Source: Microbacterium sp. Se63.02b (lineage in GTDB: Bacteria > Actinomycetota > Actinomycetes > Actinomycetales > Microbacteriaceae). From it: a DNA stretch of 64,000 nt. The notes below the pieces were generated by a model that was given only the letters and a program-made list of their open reading frames with translations, ran no database searches and had not been told where the DNA came from. This document shows, piece by piece, positions 37,374 through 47,311 of this stretch. The translations under genes and the position numbers were made by a program. The number at the start of each line of letters is the position of its first letter. Position 1 is the first letter of the stretch. The stretch is taken from assembly GCF_014171575.1 (NCBI RefSeq), contig NZ_CP050453.1, positions 248,001 to 312,000 of the forward strand, read 5' to 3'.

Positions 37374-37861
37374 CAGATCACCTCATCGTCGAGCTCGGAG
37401 CGAAGCGACCGCGCCTCGGCATCGCGGTCGATCGCCTGACGCAGCAGGGCCTTCATCACGACGACGAGCAGCGCCACCCCGGCGAGCACGACCCCCGCGC
37501 CGCCGATCAATGCGACGAGACCCGGCGCGGCCGAACCCGGAGCGAGCAGTGCCGCGAGGATCCAGGTGAGTGCCGCCGCCACGAGGATCGCCCCGATGAT
37601 CACATCGACGTACCGGAACGACGACTCGGAGAAGATCGATCCCCGCCGCACCTTCGTCAGCAGCAGCCACACACAGACCCCGAACACCTGCAGCGTGCCG
37701 ACCCCGAGCACGACGATCGACACCAGCGCGATCCGGCCCCACAGCTCCTCCTGAGCGAGATCCAGCCACAGCAGCGGCACGATGAGCGCCTGCACCACCA
37801 GCGACCCCAGCAGCGCGACCGCGATCACGATCCGCAGCACCACGATCGTCACTCTGCTCAT
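37373..37861 (-). CDS. DUF2975 membrane protein
   Basis: About 162 residues, four membrane segments (TIVVLRIVIAVALLGSLVVQ; IALVSIVVLGVGTLQVFGVC; YVDVIIGAILVAAALTWILA; LIGGAGVVLAGVALLVVVMK) with the short motif GSIFSESSFRYVD typical of DUF2975. It forms a two-gene unit with the XRE regulator; function unknown. The start 37861 has AAAGG upstream. Confidence 0.88.
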   Translation of the reverse strand: MSRVTIVVLRIVIAVALLGSLVVQALIVPLLWLDLAQEELWGRIALVSIVVLGVGTLQVFGVCVWLLLTKVRRGSIFSESSFRYVDVIIGAILVAAALTWILAALLAPGSAAPGLVALIGGAGVVLAGVALLVVVMKALLRQAIDRDAEARSLRSELDDEVI

Positions 37862-37941
37862 GACCCCGCCTTTCGTCGAAGAACAGCAGGAATCTATCGT
37901 TAATCGTTCGATCAGGCAAGCGGAGGACACGCGATCTCGAC

Positions 37942-38029
37942 GCCGCCGAAATGCCGCCGAAATGCCGCTGGAGTGCCGCTGGAGTGCCGCCGAAGTGCCG
38001 GGGAGGCGCCGCTGGAGTGCCGAGGAGGC
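37942..38029. repeat. Eight degenerate 11-bp tandem repeats
   Basis: Units of the form GCCGCYGRARY run head to tail from 37942 to 38029 (for example GCCGCCGAAAT twice, GCCGCTGGAGT three times, GCCGAGGAGGC). They lie directly after the 3' end of the glycosyltransferase gene, on its downstream side. Confidence 0.8.
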
Positions 38030-38036
38030 GCCGCGG

Positions 38037-39662
38037 TCAGCGTCGGCGGACGGCCTTGCGCAGTCGACGGATGGCACGGCCGGCAGCATCCTTCATCCGA
38101 CCACTCGGCCACTCCCGGCGCAGTTCCACGACGCCATCGTCCGCCGCCACGAGCGCGCACGGGCGCCCGGCCAGCATCGGAGAGCGACCGAGACGTGCGA
38201 GAGTCGCGGGTTCGGCGTGGAGCGGAACCTCGAACGTCCAGCCCGCACGACGCACTTTCACGATGAGGCGACCGCCGCGGGAGTCGTCCTGCGCGTCGAA
38301 CACCTTCAGCGGGTCGATCGATACGGCCACCGCGGCGAGGTCGCGGGGTCGACGACCGGCGAGGTGGCGATCATCGCCGGTCTCCTCCCGGAGGAACACG
38401 TCCACCCGATCGTTGCGAAGCTCGCGATCGACGACCAGGAGGTCTGCGGGCAGACCGTCGACCGACGACAGCGGCAGCGACGTGAGGCGGGTCGACTTCT
38501 TCTGCCCGCTCGCGCTCGAAGCGGTACCCGACGCGTCGGTGACGACCGTCTCGAGCACCAGGGCCTCCCGACCGTCGTGCGTGATGTCGACCCGCAGTGT
38601 CAGATACAGGCCTCCGCCCCGCGACCAGCGCGCCGCCGTCACCACGGCCCGACAGGTCAGCCCCGCCTCGAACCCCGCCAGGGCCACGAGATCCGCTCGA
38701 CGATCCGCGCGGAGCAGCGCGGCACGGATCCGGTTCGGGAAACCGAGACCGCTGTCGACCCCGGGCCCGAAGCGCCTCTGCACCAGCGGTGTGACCACGT
38801 CGAGCAGCCGTTCGCGATAGTCGTCGGGATACTTCACCATCCGCCGACCCGCGACCCGCTTCAAGATCTTCCCGCGGAACCAGTGTCGGAGCAGTCGGTC
38901 GCGCAGCCGGCCAGGCTCCGTGTGCGCCTCGACGACATCGAGCACCGTCTCGAGGTGCGGGAAGTACGTCTCGGGGTCGATGCGCGCAGAGCTCGCGCTG
39001 CCCGGCTCCTTGACCCACGCGTAGCAGGGCACGCTCGCGAGAACCGAGATCGTCGACGCCGCGAAATACGCCTGCATGACGAACAGGTGATCCTCCAGCC
39101 GCACTCGTCCCTCAGGGAAGCGGATGCCGTTCTCGCGGAGGAAGGCTGTGCGGAACAGCTTGTGCGGCGTGAGCATCTCGAGCAGCGGATCGGTGCCGAG
39201 CTTCGCGTCGGGGATGTCGTGGCGGAAGATGCGGCTCGGAAGGGGGCGACCGATCCCGACCTCCTTGCCGACGACGACGTCGGACGCGTTCGCATCCGCG
39301 TAGTCGCACAGCGCCTCGAGCGCGGTGTCGAACAGATAGTCGTCCTGGTCGACGAACTGCACGTACGTCCCCCGGGCGGCGTCGACCCCGTGGTTGCGGG
39401 GCATCCCTGGCCACCCGGAATGCGGAAGCGACAGCACCCGCACGTTCGGGCGCGTGCGGGCGACCTCTGCCAGACGCGCGCCCGTCGGCTCGCCCGACCC
39501 GTCATCGCACAGCAGCACCTCGAACGCGGCGGGTGCAAGGCTCTGACGATCGAGCGACGCGATCAACGCATCGAAAGACGGACCGGGCCGGAAGACCGGG
39601 ACGACCACGCTCACTCGCAAGCCGTCTGCCGGCAGCGCATTGTTCTCCCCCGAAGCTGACAT
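38037..39662 (-). CDS. Glycosyltransferase family 2 protein
   Basis: A 541-residue cytoplasmic GT-A enzyme. It begins RVSVVVPVFRPGPSFDALIA, followed by VLLCDDGSGEP (first Asp pair) and YVQFVDQDDYLFDTALEALC (DxD-type motif QDD). The C-terminal 200 residues are an extra beta-rich region with MVKYPDDYRERLLDVVTPL before it and an Arg-rich end (RAIRRLRKAVRRR). It probably adds a sugar to a cell-envelope glycan or teichoic-acid-like polymer; the acceptor is unknown. No other glycan genes are beside it. RBS before ATG 39662 is weak. Confidence 0.87.
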   Translation of the reverse strand: MSASGENNALPADGLRVSVVVPVFRPGPSFDALIASLDRQSLAPAAFEVLLCDDGSGEPTGARLAEVARTRPNVRVLSLPHSGWPGMPRNHGVDAARGTYVQFVDQDDYLFDTALEALCDYADANASDVVVGKEVGIGRPLPSRIFRHDIPDAKLGTDPLLEMLTPHKLFRTAFLRENGIRFPEGRVRLEDHLFVMQAYFAASTISVLASVPCYAWVKEPGSASSARIDPETYFPHLETVLDVVEAHTEPGRLRDRLLRHWFRGKILKRVAGRRMVKYPDDYRERLLDVVTPLVQRRFGPGVDSGLGFPNRIRAALLRADRRADLVALAGFEAGLTCRAVVTAARWSRGGGLYLTLRVDITHDGREALVLETVVTDASGTASSASGQKKSTRLTSLPLSSVDGLPADLLVVDRELRNDRVDVFLREETGDDRHLAGRRPRDLAAVAVSIDPLKVFDAQDDSRGGRLIVKVRRAGWTFEVPLHAEPATLARLGRSPMLAGRPCALVAADDGVVELRREWPSGRMKDAAGRAIRRLRKAVRRR

Positions 39663-39749
39663 CGCTCGAGCTAAACACTGTTTCCTGTGGGTGCCATCGG
39701 GCTTGCGCTGCGCCCGGGCGTGTGAAACTCCCACCCCACCCTCAGGGTT

Positions 39750-39763
39750 AACGATATATCGTT
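39750..39763. promoter_or_regulatory. Perfect 14-bp palindrome before PadR gene, probable PadR operator
   Basis: AACGATATATCGTT lies 28 bases upstream of the PadR start. It is the AT-rich perfect palindrome form often bound by PadR proteins and suggests autoregulation. Confidence 0.65.
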
Positions 39764-39791
39764 GAGTATCGTTCGCGACTGGGAGGTCATC

Positions 39792-40424
39792 ATGAACAAC
39801 GCATTCCCCTCCAACCCGTTCGGCGGCAACAGCGGCTCCGGGAGCAACGGCGGCCCCGGCGGCCTCTTCGGCGGATCCGGGTTCGGCACAGGCCCCGGCG
39901 GTCCGGCATCCGCGATCTTCGAGGCCATGGACCAGCTGCGCAAGTCGTTCGAATCGCGCCCCTCCGGCGGCTCCCGCATGGCCCGCGGCGATGTCCGCAC
40001 GGCCGTGCTGTCGCTGCTCGCCGAGAAGCCGATGCACGGCTACCAGATCATCAACGAGATCGCCGAGCGCAGCGGCGGCACCTGGAAGCCGAGCGCCGGC
40101 TCCGTGTACCCGACGCTGCAGCTGCTCGCCGACGAAGGGCTCATCGAGGCCGAGGAGCAGAACGGCCGCAAGACCTACTCGCTCACCGAGGCCGGCCGCG
40201 CGGTCGCCGACGAGACCACCGAGGCGCCGGCGCCCTGGGAGTCGTCCGGCAAGGACGGCAACCGTGACAACGCCCGCTTCAGCGCCCTCCCCAAGGCCGG
40301 CGTCGACCTCGCAGCGGCAGCGGCCCAGGTCGGTCGGAGCGGTTCGCCCGAGCAGGTGCAGCAGACCATCGAGATCCTCGACGAGGCCCGCCGTAGGCTG
40401 TACTCGATCCTCGCGCAGGACTGA
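39792..40424 (+). CDS. PadR-family transcriptional regulator with Gly-rich N-terminus
   Basis: A 210-residue regulator. Residues 1-60 are low-complexity Gly/Ser/Asn (NNAFPSNPFGGNSGSGSNGG). The winged helix follows: DVRTAVLSLLAEKPMHGYQI, INEIAERSGGTWKPSAGSVY, PTLQLLADEGLIEAEEQNGR and KTYSLTEAGRA, a canonical PadR pattern. The C-terminal helix (QVQQTIEILDEARRRLYSIL) should mediate dimerisation. Start ATG 39792 has GGGAGG upstream. It precedes a UbiB-like kinase gene by 45 bases. Confidence 0.9.
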   Translation: MNNAFPSNPFGGNSGSGSNGGPGGLFGGSGFGTGPGGPASAIFEAMDQLRKSFESRPSGGSRMARGDVRTAVLSLLAEKPMHGYQIINEIAERSGGTWKPSAGSVYPTLQLLADEGLIEAEEQNGRKTYSLTEAGRAVADETTEAPAPWESSGKDGNRDNARFSALPKAGVDLAAAAAQVGRSGSPEQVQQTIEILDEARRRLYSILAQD

Positions 40425-40469
40425 CCGCGCAGTGCGGCATCGGATGGGGGTCTGCGAGAGGACCACGCG

Positions 40470-42172
40470 ATGACGGATGCTGCGGCACAGGGCGTGCACC
40501 GCGCCAGGTACCGCCGCATCCTGTCGTTCGCGGGGCGTGAGTTCGTCAAGATCTGGTGGTTCGAACTCGTCCTCCCGCGCTTCGGGATGAGCGGGATCTC
40601 CGAGCGCACCCGCGGGCCGCGGATGCAGAGGTTCGCGCGTCGCTTCCACCTCCTCGCCGTCGAGCTCGGCGGTCTCATGATCAAGGTCGGACAGTTCATG
40701 TCGTCGCGCCTCGACGTGCTGCCGCCCGAGATCACGAAGGAACTCGAGGGGGGCTTCAGGACGAGGTCCCCGCCGTGCCGACCCCGGCGATCCGCGCGCT
40801 CGCCGAAGCCGAACTCGGCATCCCGCTCGAACGCGCCTACGCCTGGTTCGACGACACTCCGGTCGCGGCCGCCTCCCTCGGGCAGGTGCACCGGGCCAGG
40901 CTCTCCGCGCTCGACGCCGCAGACACCGGCTTGGACGAGGTCGTGGTGAAGGTGCAGCGTCCGGGGATCGACGAGATCGTGGCGGTCGACCTCGCTGCGC
41001 TGCGCCGTGTCGCCCGGTGGCTGACCCGCGTGCGGATCGTGGCCGACCGCGTGGATGCTCCTGCGCTCGTCGAGGAGTTCGCCGCGACCAGCCTCGAGGA
41101 GATCGACTACCTGCACGAGGCCGCGAGCGCGGAGCGGTTCCGCGAGAACTTCGCCGACGACCCTCGCGTGGACACCCCGGAGATCGTGTGGGAGCGCTCG
41201 ACCCGCCGGGTGCTCACCCTGTCGGACGTCACGGCCATCAAGATCAACGACACCGAGGCGTTGCGGGCGGCGGGCATCGATCCGTCCGAGGTCGCCGCGG
41301 TGTTCGCCGAGGTCATGTTCGACCAGGTGTTCACGCACAGCTTCGTGCACGCCGACCCGCATCCCGGGAACATCTTCGTGACCCCGGCGCCCTCGCCCGC
41401 GGACAGGGGAGGACGGAACTTCCGCCTCACGTTCATCGACTTCGGCATGATGGCCGAGATCCCCGACAGCCTGCGCGGCGGCCTGCGCACACTCCTGATC
41501 GCGGTGGCCGGCCGCGACAGCCGAGGCCTCGTCGCGGCCGCGCAGGAGATCGGTGTGCTGCTGCCCTCCGCCGACACTGCCGAGCTCGAACGCGCCCTGA
41601 CGACGCTCTTCGCCCGGTTCGGCGGCATGGGCTTCGCCGAGCTCAGCAAGGTCGACCCCCGCGAGTTCCGCGACTTCGCGGAGGAGTTCGGCGACATGGT
41701 GCGCTCGCTCCCGCTGCAGCTGCCCGAGAACATGCTGCTGCTCATCCGGGCGGTGTCGTTGACGTCGGGGATGTGCAGCGGACTCGACCCCACGTTCAAC
41801 GTGTGGGATGCCGCGGAGCCGTACGCCGGCCGTCTGCTGCGCGACGAGGGCGGCACCATCGTGCAGGCGTTCACCCGTCAGGCGATGGGCACCATGAACA
41901 CGACCTGGCGCCTGCCCGGCCGCATCGACGACATCATCACGCGCATCGACGACGGGAACGTCTCGTTCGACACCTCGCGTCTGGAGCGCCGCCTCGACCG
42001 GCTCGAGGGCATCGCCCGCCGCATCGCCTCGGGGGTGCTGTTCGCCGCGATGCTCATCGGCGGGGCGCTGCTCGTCCCCTCCCTGCCGCCGCTGGGCATC
42101 ACCCTGATCTGCGTGTCGGTGCTCCCCCTGCTGCACTCGCTGTTCGCGGGGGTCGGCCGCCGCCCGCGCTAG
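40470..42172 (+). CDS. ABC1/UbiB-family protein kinase-like protein (frameshifted)
   Basis: Atypical kinase of the AarF/UbiB/ADCK family, about 567 residues, usually linked to lipid or quinone metabolism. The KxGQ motif is GGLMIKVGQFMSSRLDVLP; after a frameshift in the six-G run 40748-40753 the sequence continues LQDEVPAVPTPAIRALAEAE, then AAASLGQVHRA (Ala-rich loop), VVKVQRPGI (Lys), HADPHPGNIFV and FIDFGMMAEI (catalytic Asp regions). Two membrane segments close the protein (SGVLFAAMLIGGALLVPSLP; GITLICVSVLPLLHSLFAGV). Confidence 0.88.
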
Positions 42173-42214
42173 TCACGGCACGCTGCGGCATATCGCGTGA
42201 CAGGATGGTCTCCC

Positions 42215-44203
42215 ATGGAGACCCCTGACGAGAAGCCCGACGCACGCTCCGCAGGAAAGAACCCTCCGCGCCCCCGCACGGATGCCGTGGGGACCGACGC
42301 GCGAACAGGCGTGAACCGCCTTCCGGCCAAAGCCACCGAGGCCGCGAAGAAGATCGTCCGCGACATCGCGGCCGTCCCCCCGCGCAGCGTGCATCCGGCG
42401 CTCGTGCCCGGCGTCTCGGTCGAAGAGACCGGCCGCACGTACCGCACCGACCCGCTCGTGTTCGGGATCGCGCTCACACTCGTCGTGGCCTTCATCGCGT
42501 GGGGAGTCCTCGCCGGCGACAACCTCTCGGGCACCACGTCTGCCGTCCTCGGCTGGGTGGTCGAGTACTTCGGGTTCTTCTTCACGACGATCGCCACGAT
42601 CGTCCTGGTGTTCATGCTGTTCGTCGGCTTCAGCCGGTATGGGCGCATCCCCCTCGGTCGCGACGACGAAGAGCCGCAGTTCTCGATGTTCTCGTGGATC
42701 TCGATGCTCTTCGCCGCCGGGATGGGTATCGGCCTCGTGTTCTGGGGCGCCGCCGAGCCGCTGACGTTCTTCGAGACCCCGCCGCCCGGCACGGTCGAGG
42801 CGAACACCCTCGAGGCCATGCACACCGCTCAGGCGCAGGTGCTCTACCACTGGGGTCCGCAGGCGTGGTCGTTCTACGCGCTGGTCGGCGGTGCCATCGC
42901 CTACGGCGCCTTCCGCCGAGGGCGCACCCCGTTGATCTCCTCGATCTTCGCTCCCCTGCTCGGCGAGGGTCGCACCGCAGGGCCGCTCGGCCGCACGATC
43001 GACGTCTTCGCGATCATCGTCACCCTCTTCGGCACGGCCGCCTCGCTGGGGCTGGGTGCCCTGCAGATCGGGCACGGCGTCGAGCTCGTCAGCGGTATCG
43101 GCGAACTCGGCAACGGGGTCTTGATCGCGGTGATCGCCGTCCTCACCGCGTGCTTCATCGCCTCCGCGGTGTCCGGCGTCTCGAAGGGCATCCGCGCGCT
43201 GTCGAACATCAACGCCGTCATGGCCCTGGTGCTCGCGTTCTTCGTGTTTTTCGTCGGGCCGACGATGCTCATCCTCAACGTGATCCCGTCCGTTGCGGTG
43301 CAGTTCGTGGGTGATCTGCCGCAGATGGTCGCGCGCTCCGCCTCGCAGGGCGACGAGGCCCAGGCCTTCCTGTCCGGCTGGACGATCTTCTACTGGGCGT
43401 GGTGGATCTCGTGGTCGCCGTTCGTGGGGATGTTCATCGCGAAGATCTCGCGGGGCCGCACGCTCCGTCAGTTCGTGTCGGTCGTGATCCTCGTCCCCTC
43501 GGCCATCTCCCTCGTCTGGTTCGCGATCTTCGGCTCGACGGCGATCCAGCAGCAGATGGACGGCGCCGGCCTCATCGTCGATCCGCCGGAGGAGGTTCTG
43601 TTCGGGGTGCTCGAGAACCTGCCGTTCCCGCTCATCACCAGCATCCTGCTCATCCTGCTGATCTCGATCTTCTTCATCACGGGCGCCGACTCGTCGTCGC
43701 TCGTCATGGGCACCCTGTCGCAGCAGGGGCGCCCGGAGCCGACGCGCTGGGTGACGATCGTCTGGGGTTCGCTCGTCGGTGTGATCGCAGCCGTGCTCCT
43801 CGTTTCCGGCGAAGAGGGGAGCGGGCTGAAGTCGCTGCAGAACGTGACGATCATCGCCGCGCTGCCGTTCGCCGTGATCATGGCGTTCATGATGATCGCG
43901 TTCATGAAGGACCTGCGGCGCGACCCGATGATCCTGCGCGACCGCTACGCGCGAGCCGCCGTCCGGCACAGCGTCATGTCGGGGCTCGAGGAGTACGGCG
44001 ACGACTTCGCGCTCGTGCCGGTCGAGTACGACCATTCGGAGGACGACCTCGCCTGGATCGACGAGTCGACCGTCGATGACAGCCTCGCCGAGGTGTACGA
44101 GGCTGCGACCGAGGCGATCGACATCATCCCTCCGGCCGACGTGGATGCGGTGGTCGACGCGGCGCTCGACGACGGCCCGGCGGAGCGACCCCGCGCGGAC
44201 TGA
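42215..44203 (+). CDS. BCCT-family choline/betaine-type transporter
   Basis: Sodium- or proton-coupled uptake of quaternary ammonium osmolytes. About 662 residues with 12 membrane segments. Conserved: MGIGLVFWGAAEPLTFF, WGPQAWSFYALVGGAIAYGA, and the fourth-eighth helix signature WAWWISWSPFVGMFIAKISR GRT (read as WAWWISWSPFVGMF then IAKISRGRT). A long acidic cytoplasmic tail (residues about 590-660) could sense osmotic state, as in other BCCT proteins. The N-terminal 80 residues are polar. Convergent with the next gene, with only seven bases between. Confidence 0.93.
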   Translation: METPDEKPDARSAGKNPPRPRTDAVGTDARTGVNRLPAKATEAAKKIVRDIAAVPPRSVHPALVPGVSVEETGRTYRTDPLVFGIALTLVVAFIAWGVLAGDNLSGTTSAVLGWVVEYFGFFFTTIATIVLVFMLFVGFSRYGRIPLGRDDEEPQFSMFSWISMLFAAGMGIGLVFWGAAEPLTFFETPPPGTVEANTLEAMHTAQAQVLYHWGPQAWSFYALVGGAIAYGAFRRGRTPLISSIFAPLLGEGRTAGPLGRTIDVFAIIVTLFGTAASLGLGALQIGHGVELVSGIGELGNGVLIAVIAVLTACFIASAVSGVSKGIRALSNINAVMALVLAFFVFFVGPTMLILNVIPSVAVQFVGDLPQMVARSASQGDEAQAFLSGWTIFYWAWWISWSPFVGMFIAKISRGRTLRQFVSVVILVPSAISLVWFAIFGSTAIQQQMDGAGLIVDPPEEVLFGVLENLPFPLITSILLILLISIFFITGADSSSLVMGTLSQQGRPEPTRWVTIVWGSLVGVIAAVLLVSGEEGSGLKSLQNVTIIAALPFAVIMAFMMIAFMKDLRRDPMILRDRYARAAVRHSVMSGLEEYGDDFALVPVEYDHSEDDLAWIDESTVDDSLAEVYEAATEAIDIIPPADVDAVVDAALDDGPAERPRAD

Positions 44204-44210
44204 CGCGGCG

Positions 44211-45822
44211 TCATAGCGGGCTCGCGGATACTGGGGAGGCGGCGTCGTCCAGGGAGGCTGCGTCGTCGTGGTGCTCGGCAGCCGCGGTGATGCGGGCAGC
44301 CATGCCGGCGAAGATCGCGCCGTGGAAGGGCAGCACGGCGAGCCAGTACAGGCGGCCGGTCAGTCCGCGAGGGAAGAAGATCGCCCGCTGCTCGTAGCGG
44401 GCGCCCCTGTCGTCGGGCACGGCGCGCAGCTCGAGCCAGGCCTCGCCGGGCACCTTCATCTCGGCGCGCAGGCGCAGCAGCCCCCGCTCGCCGCCGACGA
44501 CCCCGTCGCAGCACCCGGCTCCTCGACCGTCTCGACGCGCCAGAAGTCGATCGCGTCGCCCACCCGGGCGACCGTCCGGCTGCGGCGGCCGCGGCGCAGG
44601 CCCACCCCGCCCATCACGCGATCCATCAGTCCCCGCACCGCCCACAGGAACCGGGAGGAGTACCAGCCGTTCGTCCCGCCGATGCCCAGGATCACCGGCC
44701 ACAGCCGATCGACGGATGCCGACGTGGCGAGGGTGCGCGCGTCGGTGAAGACGGTGCGGCCCGCCCAGTCGGGGTCGCTCGGCAGCGGATCGCTGGGCGC
44801 CCCGGAGACCTCGGAGTCCTGCCAGCTCGTCTCGACGGCATCCGCGTCGACCCGGCCGAGGGCGAGGTCCACGGCGCGGCGGTACGGGGTCAGGCCGCTT
44901 TCCGGTCGGGGGATGAGCTCGTCGACCGCATGATCCTTCATGATGCACTCGTTCTGCAGCGACGCCACGAGCGGGCGGGCGATCGACCGCGGCACGGGCG
45001 TCACGAGGTTGACCCAGTGCGAGGCGAGTCCCGGCGTGAGCACGGGCAGGGCGGCGATCGCGCGCTGCGGCAGCCCCGCCTCGACCGCGTAGCCGTTCAT
45101 CATCTGGCCGTAGCGGAGGACGTCGGGGCCGCCGATGTCGACCGCGCGGTTCACGTCGGCGTCGACCCGGGCGGCGCCGAGCAGATAGTGCAGCACGTCG
45201 CGCACGGCGATCGGCTGGATGCGGTTGCGCACCCACTTCGGCGCGGGCATGTAGGGCAGCACATCCGTGAGATGCCGGATCATCTCGAACGACGCCGACC
45301 CCGACCCGATCACCACCCCGGCCTGCAGCACCAGCGCAGGCACCCCCGAGTGCAGGAAGATCTCGCCCACGCGTACCCGTGAGCGCAGGTGCGGTGACAG
45401 CGCGACATCGTCGGGATGCAGGCCGCCGAGGTAGACGATGCGCCGCACGCCCGCCGCGGACGCGGCCTCCGCCACAGTGGTCGCCGCACGCTCGTCGCTC
45501 TCCTCGAACCCTTTCCCAGCGGACATGGAGTGGATCAGGTAGTAGACCACGTCGACGTCGTCCATGGCCGCGGCCACGGCAGCCGCATCGTCGGCCGAGC
45601 CCTCGACGATCTCGCAGTCGTCTCCCCACGGGAACGACGCCGCGCGCGCCGCATCCCGCGCCAGCACGCGCACCCGGTAACCGGCGTTCAGCAGTCGCGG
45701 GGTCAGGCGCCCCCGATGTAGCCGGTCGCCCCGAGCACGAGCGCGCGGGGCTCGGAGCCGTCGTCGCGGGGGCGGGCACGCAGGGCCTGTTCGCGGCCGG
45801 TGGGCTGGGTGAGTTCGGGCAT
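44211..45822 (-). CDS. NAD(P)-binding SDR-like protein with DUF2867 domain (two frameshifts)
   Basis: About 537 residues. An extended Rossmann domain (ALVLGATGYIGGRLTPRLLN, VRVLARDAARAASFPWGDD, DVDVVYYLIHSMSAGKGFEE) is followed by a DUF2867 domain (GGTNGWYSSRFLWAVRGLMD, then RTVARVGDAIDFWRVETVEE and KVPGEAWLELRAVPD). It ends AIFFPRGLTGRLYWLAVLPF. The frame breaks at the C run 45710-45714 and near 44514-44516; one base added at each restores a normal protein. The reaction is unknown. Start 45822 is chosen as the first Met before the fold. Confidence 0.82.
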
Positions 45823-45937
45823 GCCCTGAGCGTAAGCCGGGCGGATGAGGCGAGGAACGGGGTTGCAGAGATCCGCCTCGTTGAGTAGCGCCCGGCACGG
45901 TCGACGCACCCGCTCGCCGCCCGGTACGATCGAACGC

Positions 45938-47159
45938 ATGCCCTCCATCGAATCGATTCGATCCCTTCCGGATCAGGCTTCGCGACGCGCCCGCATCGCT
46001 GTCTCCGCTCTCTTCCTGACCAACGGCGCCCTGTTCGCGAACATCCTGCCGCGGTACCCGGAGATCAAGGCGGGGCTCGGACTCGACAATCTCGGCTACG
46101 GCATCGCGATCGCCGCCTTCCCCTGCCGGCGCCATCGCCGCGGGACTCCTCGCCGCGGTGCTGATCCGCCGGTTCGGGTCGGCGCGCATCGCGGTGATCG
46201 GCACCGTGCTCACGAGCATCGGACTGCTGTCGGCCGCGCTCGCGCCGACGGGCGTGCTCTTCGCCGTCGCGCTGTTCCTCGGCGGCGCCTCGGACGCCAT
46301 CACCGACGTCGCGCAGAACGCGCACGGGCTTCGCGTGCAGCGCCGGTTCGGTCGCTCGATCATCAACGGATTCCACGCGATCTGGTCGATCGGCGCCGTG
46401 CTCGGCGGCGCGATGGCCGCTGTCGCGATCGCGCTGCAGCTGCCCCTGGGCGTGCACCTGGGCATCTCGACGGCCGTCTTCGCGACGGTCGCCCTCGTCG
46501 CCCTCCGGTTCTGCCTCCCCGGCCGCGACGACGAGACCGAGGCGGATGCCGCGGCCGAACCGGCCGATCTCGCCGACACCGTGCGCCGCGGAGTGACGCC
46601 TCGGACCGTGATCGCGATCATCGCCCTGACGCTCATCGCGATGGCGGGCGCCGTCGCCGAAGACGCCGGGAACTCCTGGGCGACCCTGTACCTCGCCGAC
46701 TCGCTCGGGGCCGCGGCCGCCGTCGCGCCGCTCGGCTTCATCGCCCTGGTCGGGGCGCAGTTCGTCGGCCGCATGATCGGCGATCCCCTCACCGATCGCT
46801 TCGGGCAGCGGTGGGTGGCGCGGGTCGGCGGCATCATCGCGGCCGTCGGCATGACGCTCGCCCTGGCGTTCCCCAGCGTGCCAGGGACGATCCTCGGGTT
46901 CGCCGCGGTCGGTTTCGGCATCGCGACGCTGATCCCCGCGGCCATGCACGCCGCCGACGAGCTGCCGGGTCTGCGGGCAGGAGTCGGGCTCACGATCGTG
47001 TCGTGGCTGCTGCGCCTCGGCTTCCTCCTCTCGCCGCCGTTCGTCGGCTACATCGCCGAGAACGAGAGCTTGCGAGCCGGGCTCTTCGTCGCTCCCGCCG
47101 CCGCCCTCGTCGCGGTGCTCCTCGCCGGGTTCCTCGAGAAACGCCGCACGCGCGACTAG
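45938..47159 (+). CDS. MFS transporter (frameshifted near N-terminus)
   Basis: About 406 residues, 12 membrane segments, of the FucP/YbjJ-like group. It begins RIAVSALFLTNGALFANILP, RYPEIKAGLGLDNLGYGIAI, typical of YbjJ-type proteins. A shift at the C run 46120-46123 (one extra C, or two missing bases) is followed by AGAIAAGLLAAVLIRRFGSA. Substrate unknown. It is divergent from the DUF2867 protein gene. Confidence 0.84.
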
Positions 47160-47210
47160 CCGGCATCCGTCCGACACGTGAGCCGCTGCCGGGACCTTCG
47201 CCGCAGGCTC

Positions 47211-47261
47211 TGCAACTTGGGGGTTGCATTACGAGGGGGCAAGTGCAACCCTGAAGTTGCA
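47211..47261. promoter_or_regulatory. Two ArsR operators before the SRPBCC/ArsR operon
   Basis: TGCAACTTGGGGGTTGCA (47211-47228) and TGCAACCCTGAAGTTGCA (47244-47261) share perfect arms TGCAAC/GTTGCA with six bases between. Centres are 33 bp apart, about three helical turns. Autoregulation by the ArsR protein of this operon is inferred. Confidence 0.75.
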
Positions 47262-47311
47262 GTTGATCGACCGATCGACGAGAAGTGCAGGAAACCCCGA
47301 AAGGACCCATC

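Noticed and set aside
37942..38029. CRISPR-like array
   Set aside because: Units are 11 bp with no spacers and no cas genes nearby.
37782..39659. Long plus-strand open frame opposite the glycosyltransferase
   Set aside because: Shadow of the minus-strand GT2 gene; composition is unlike a protein.
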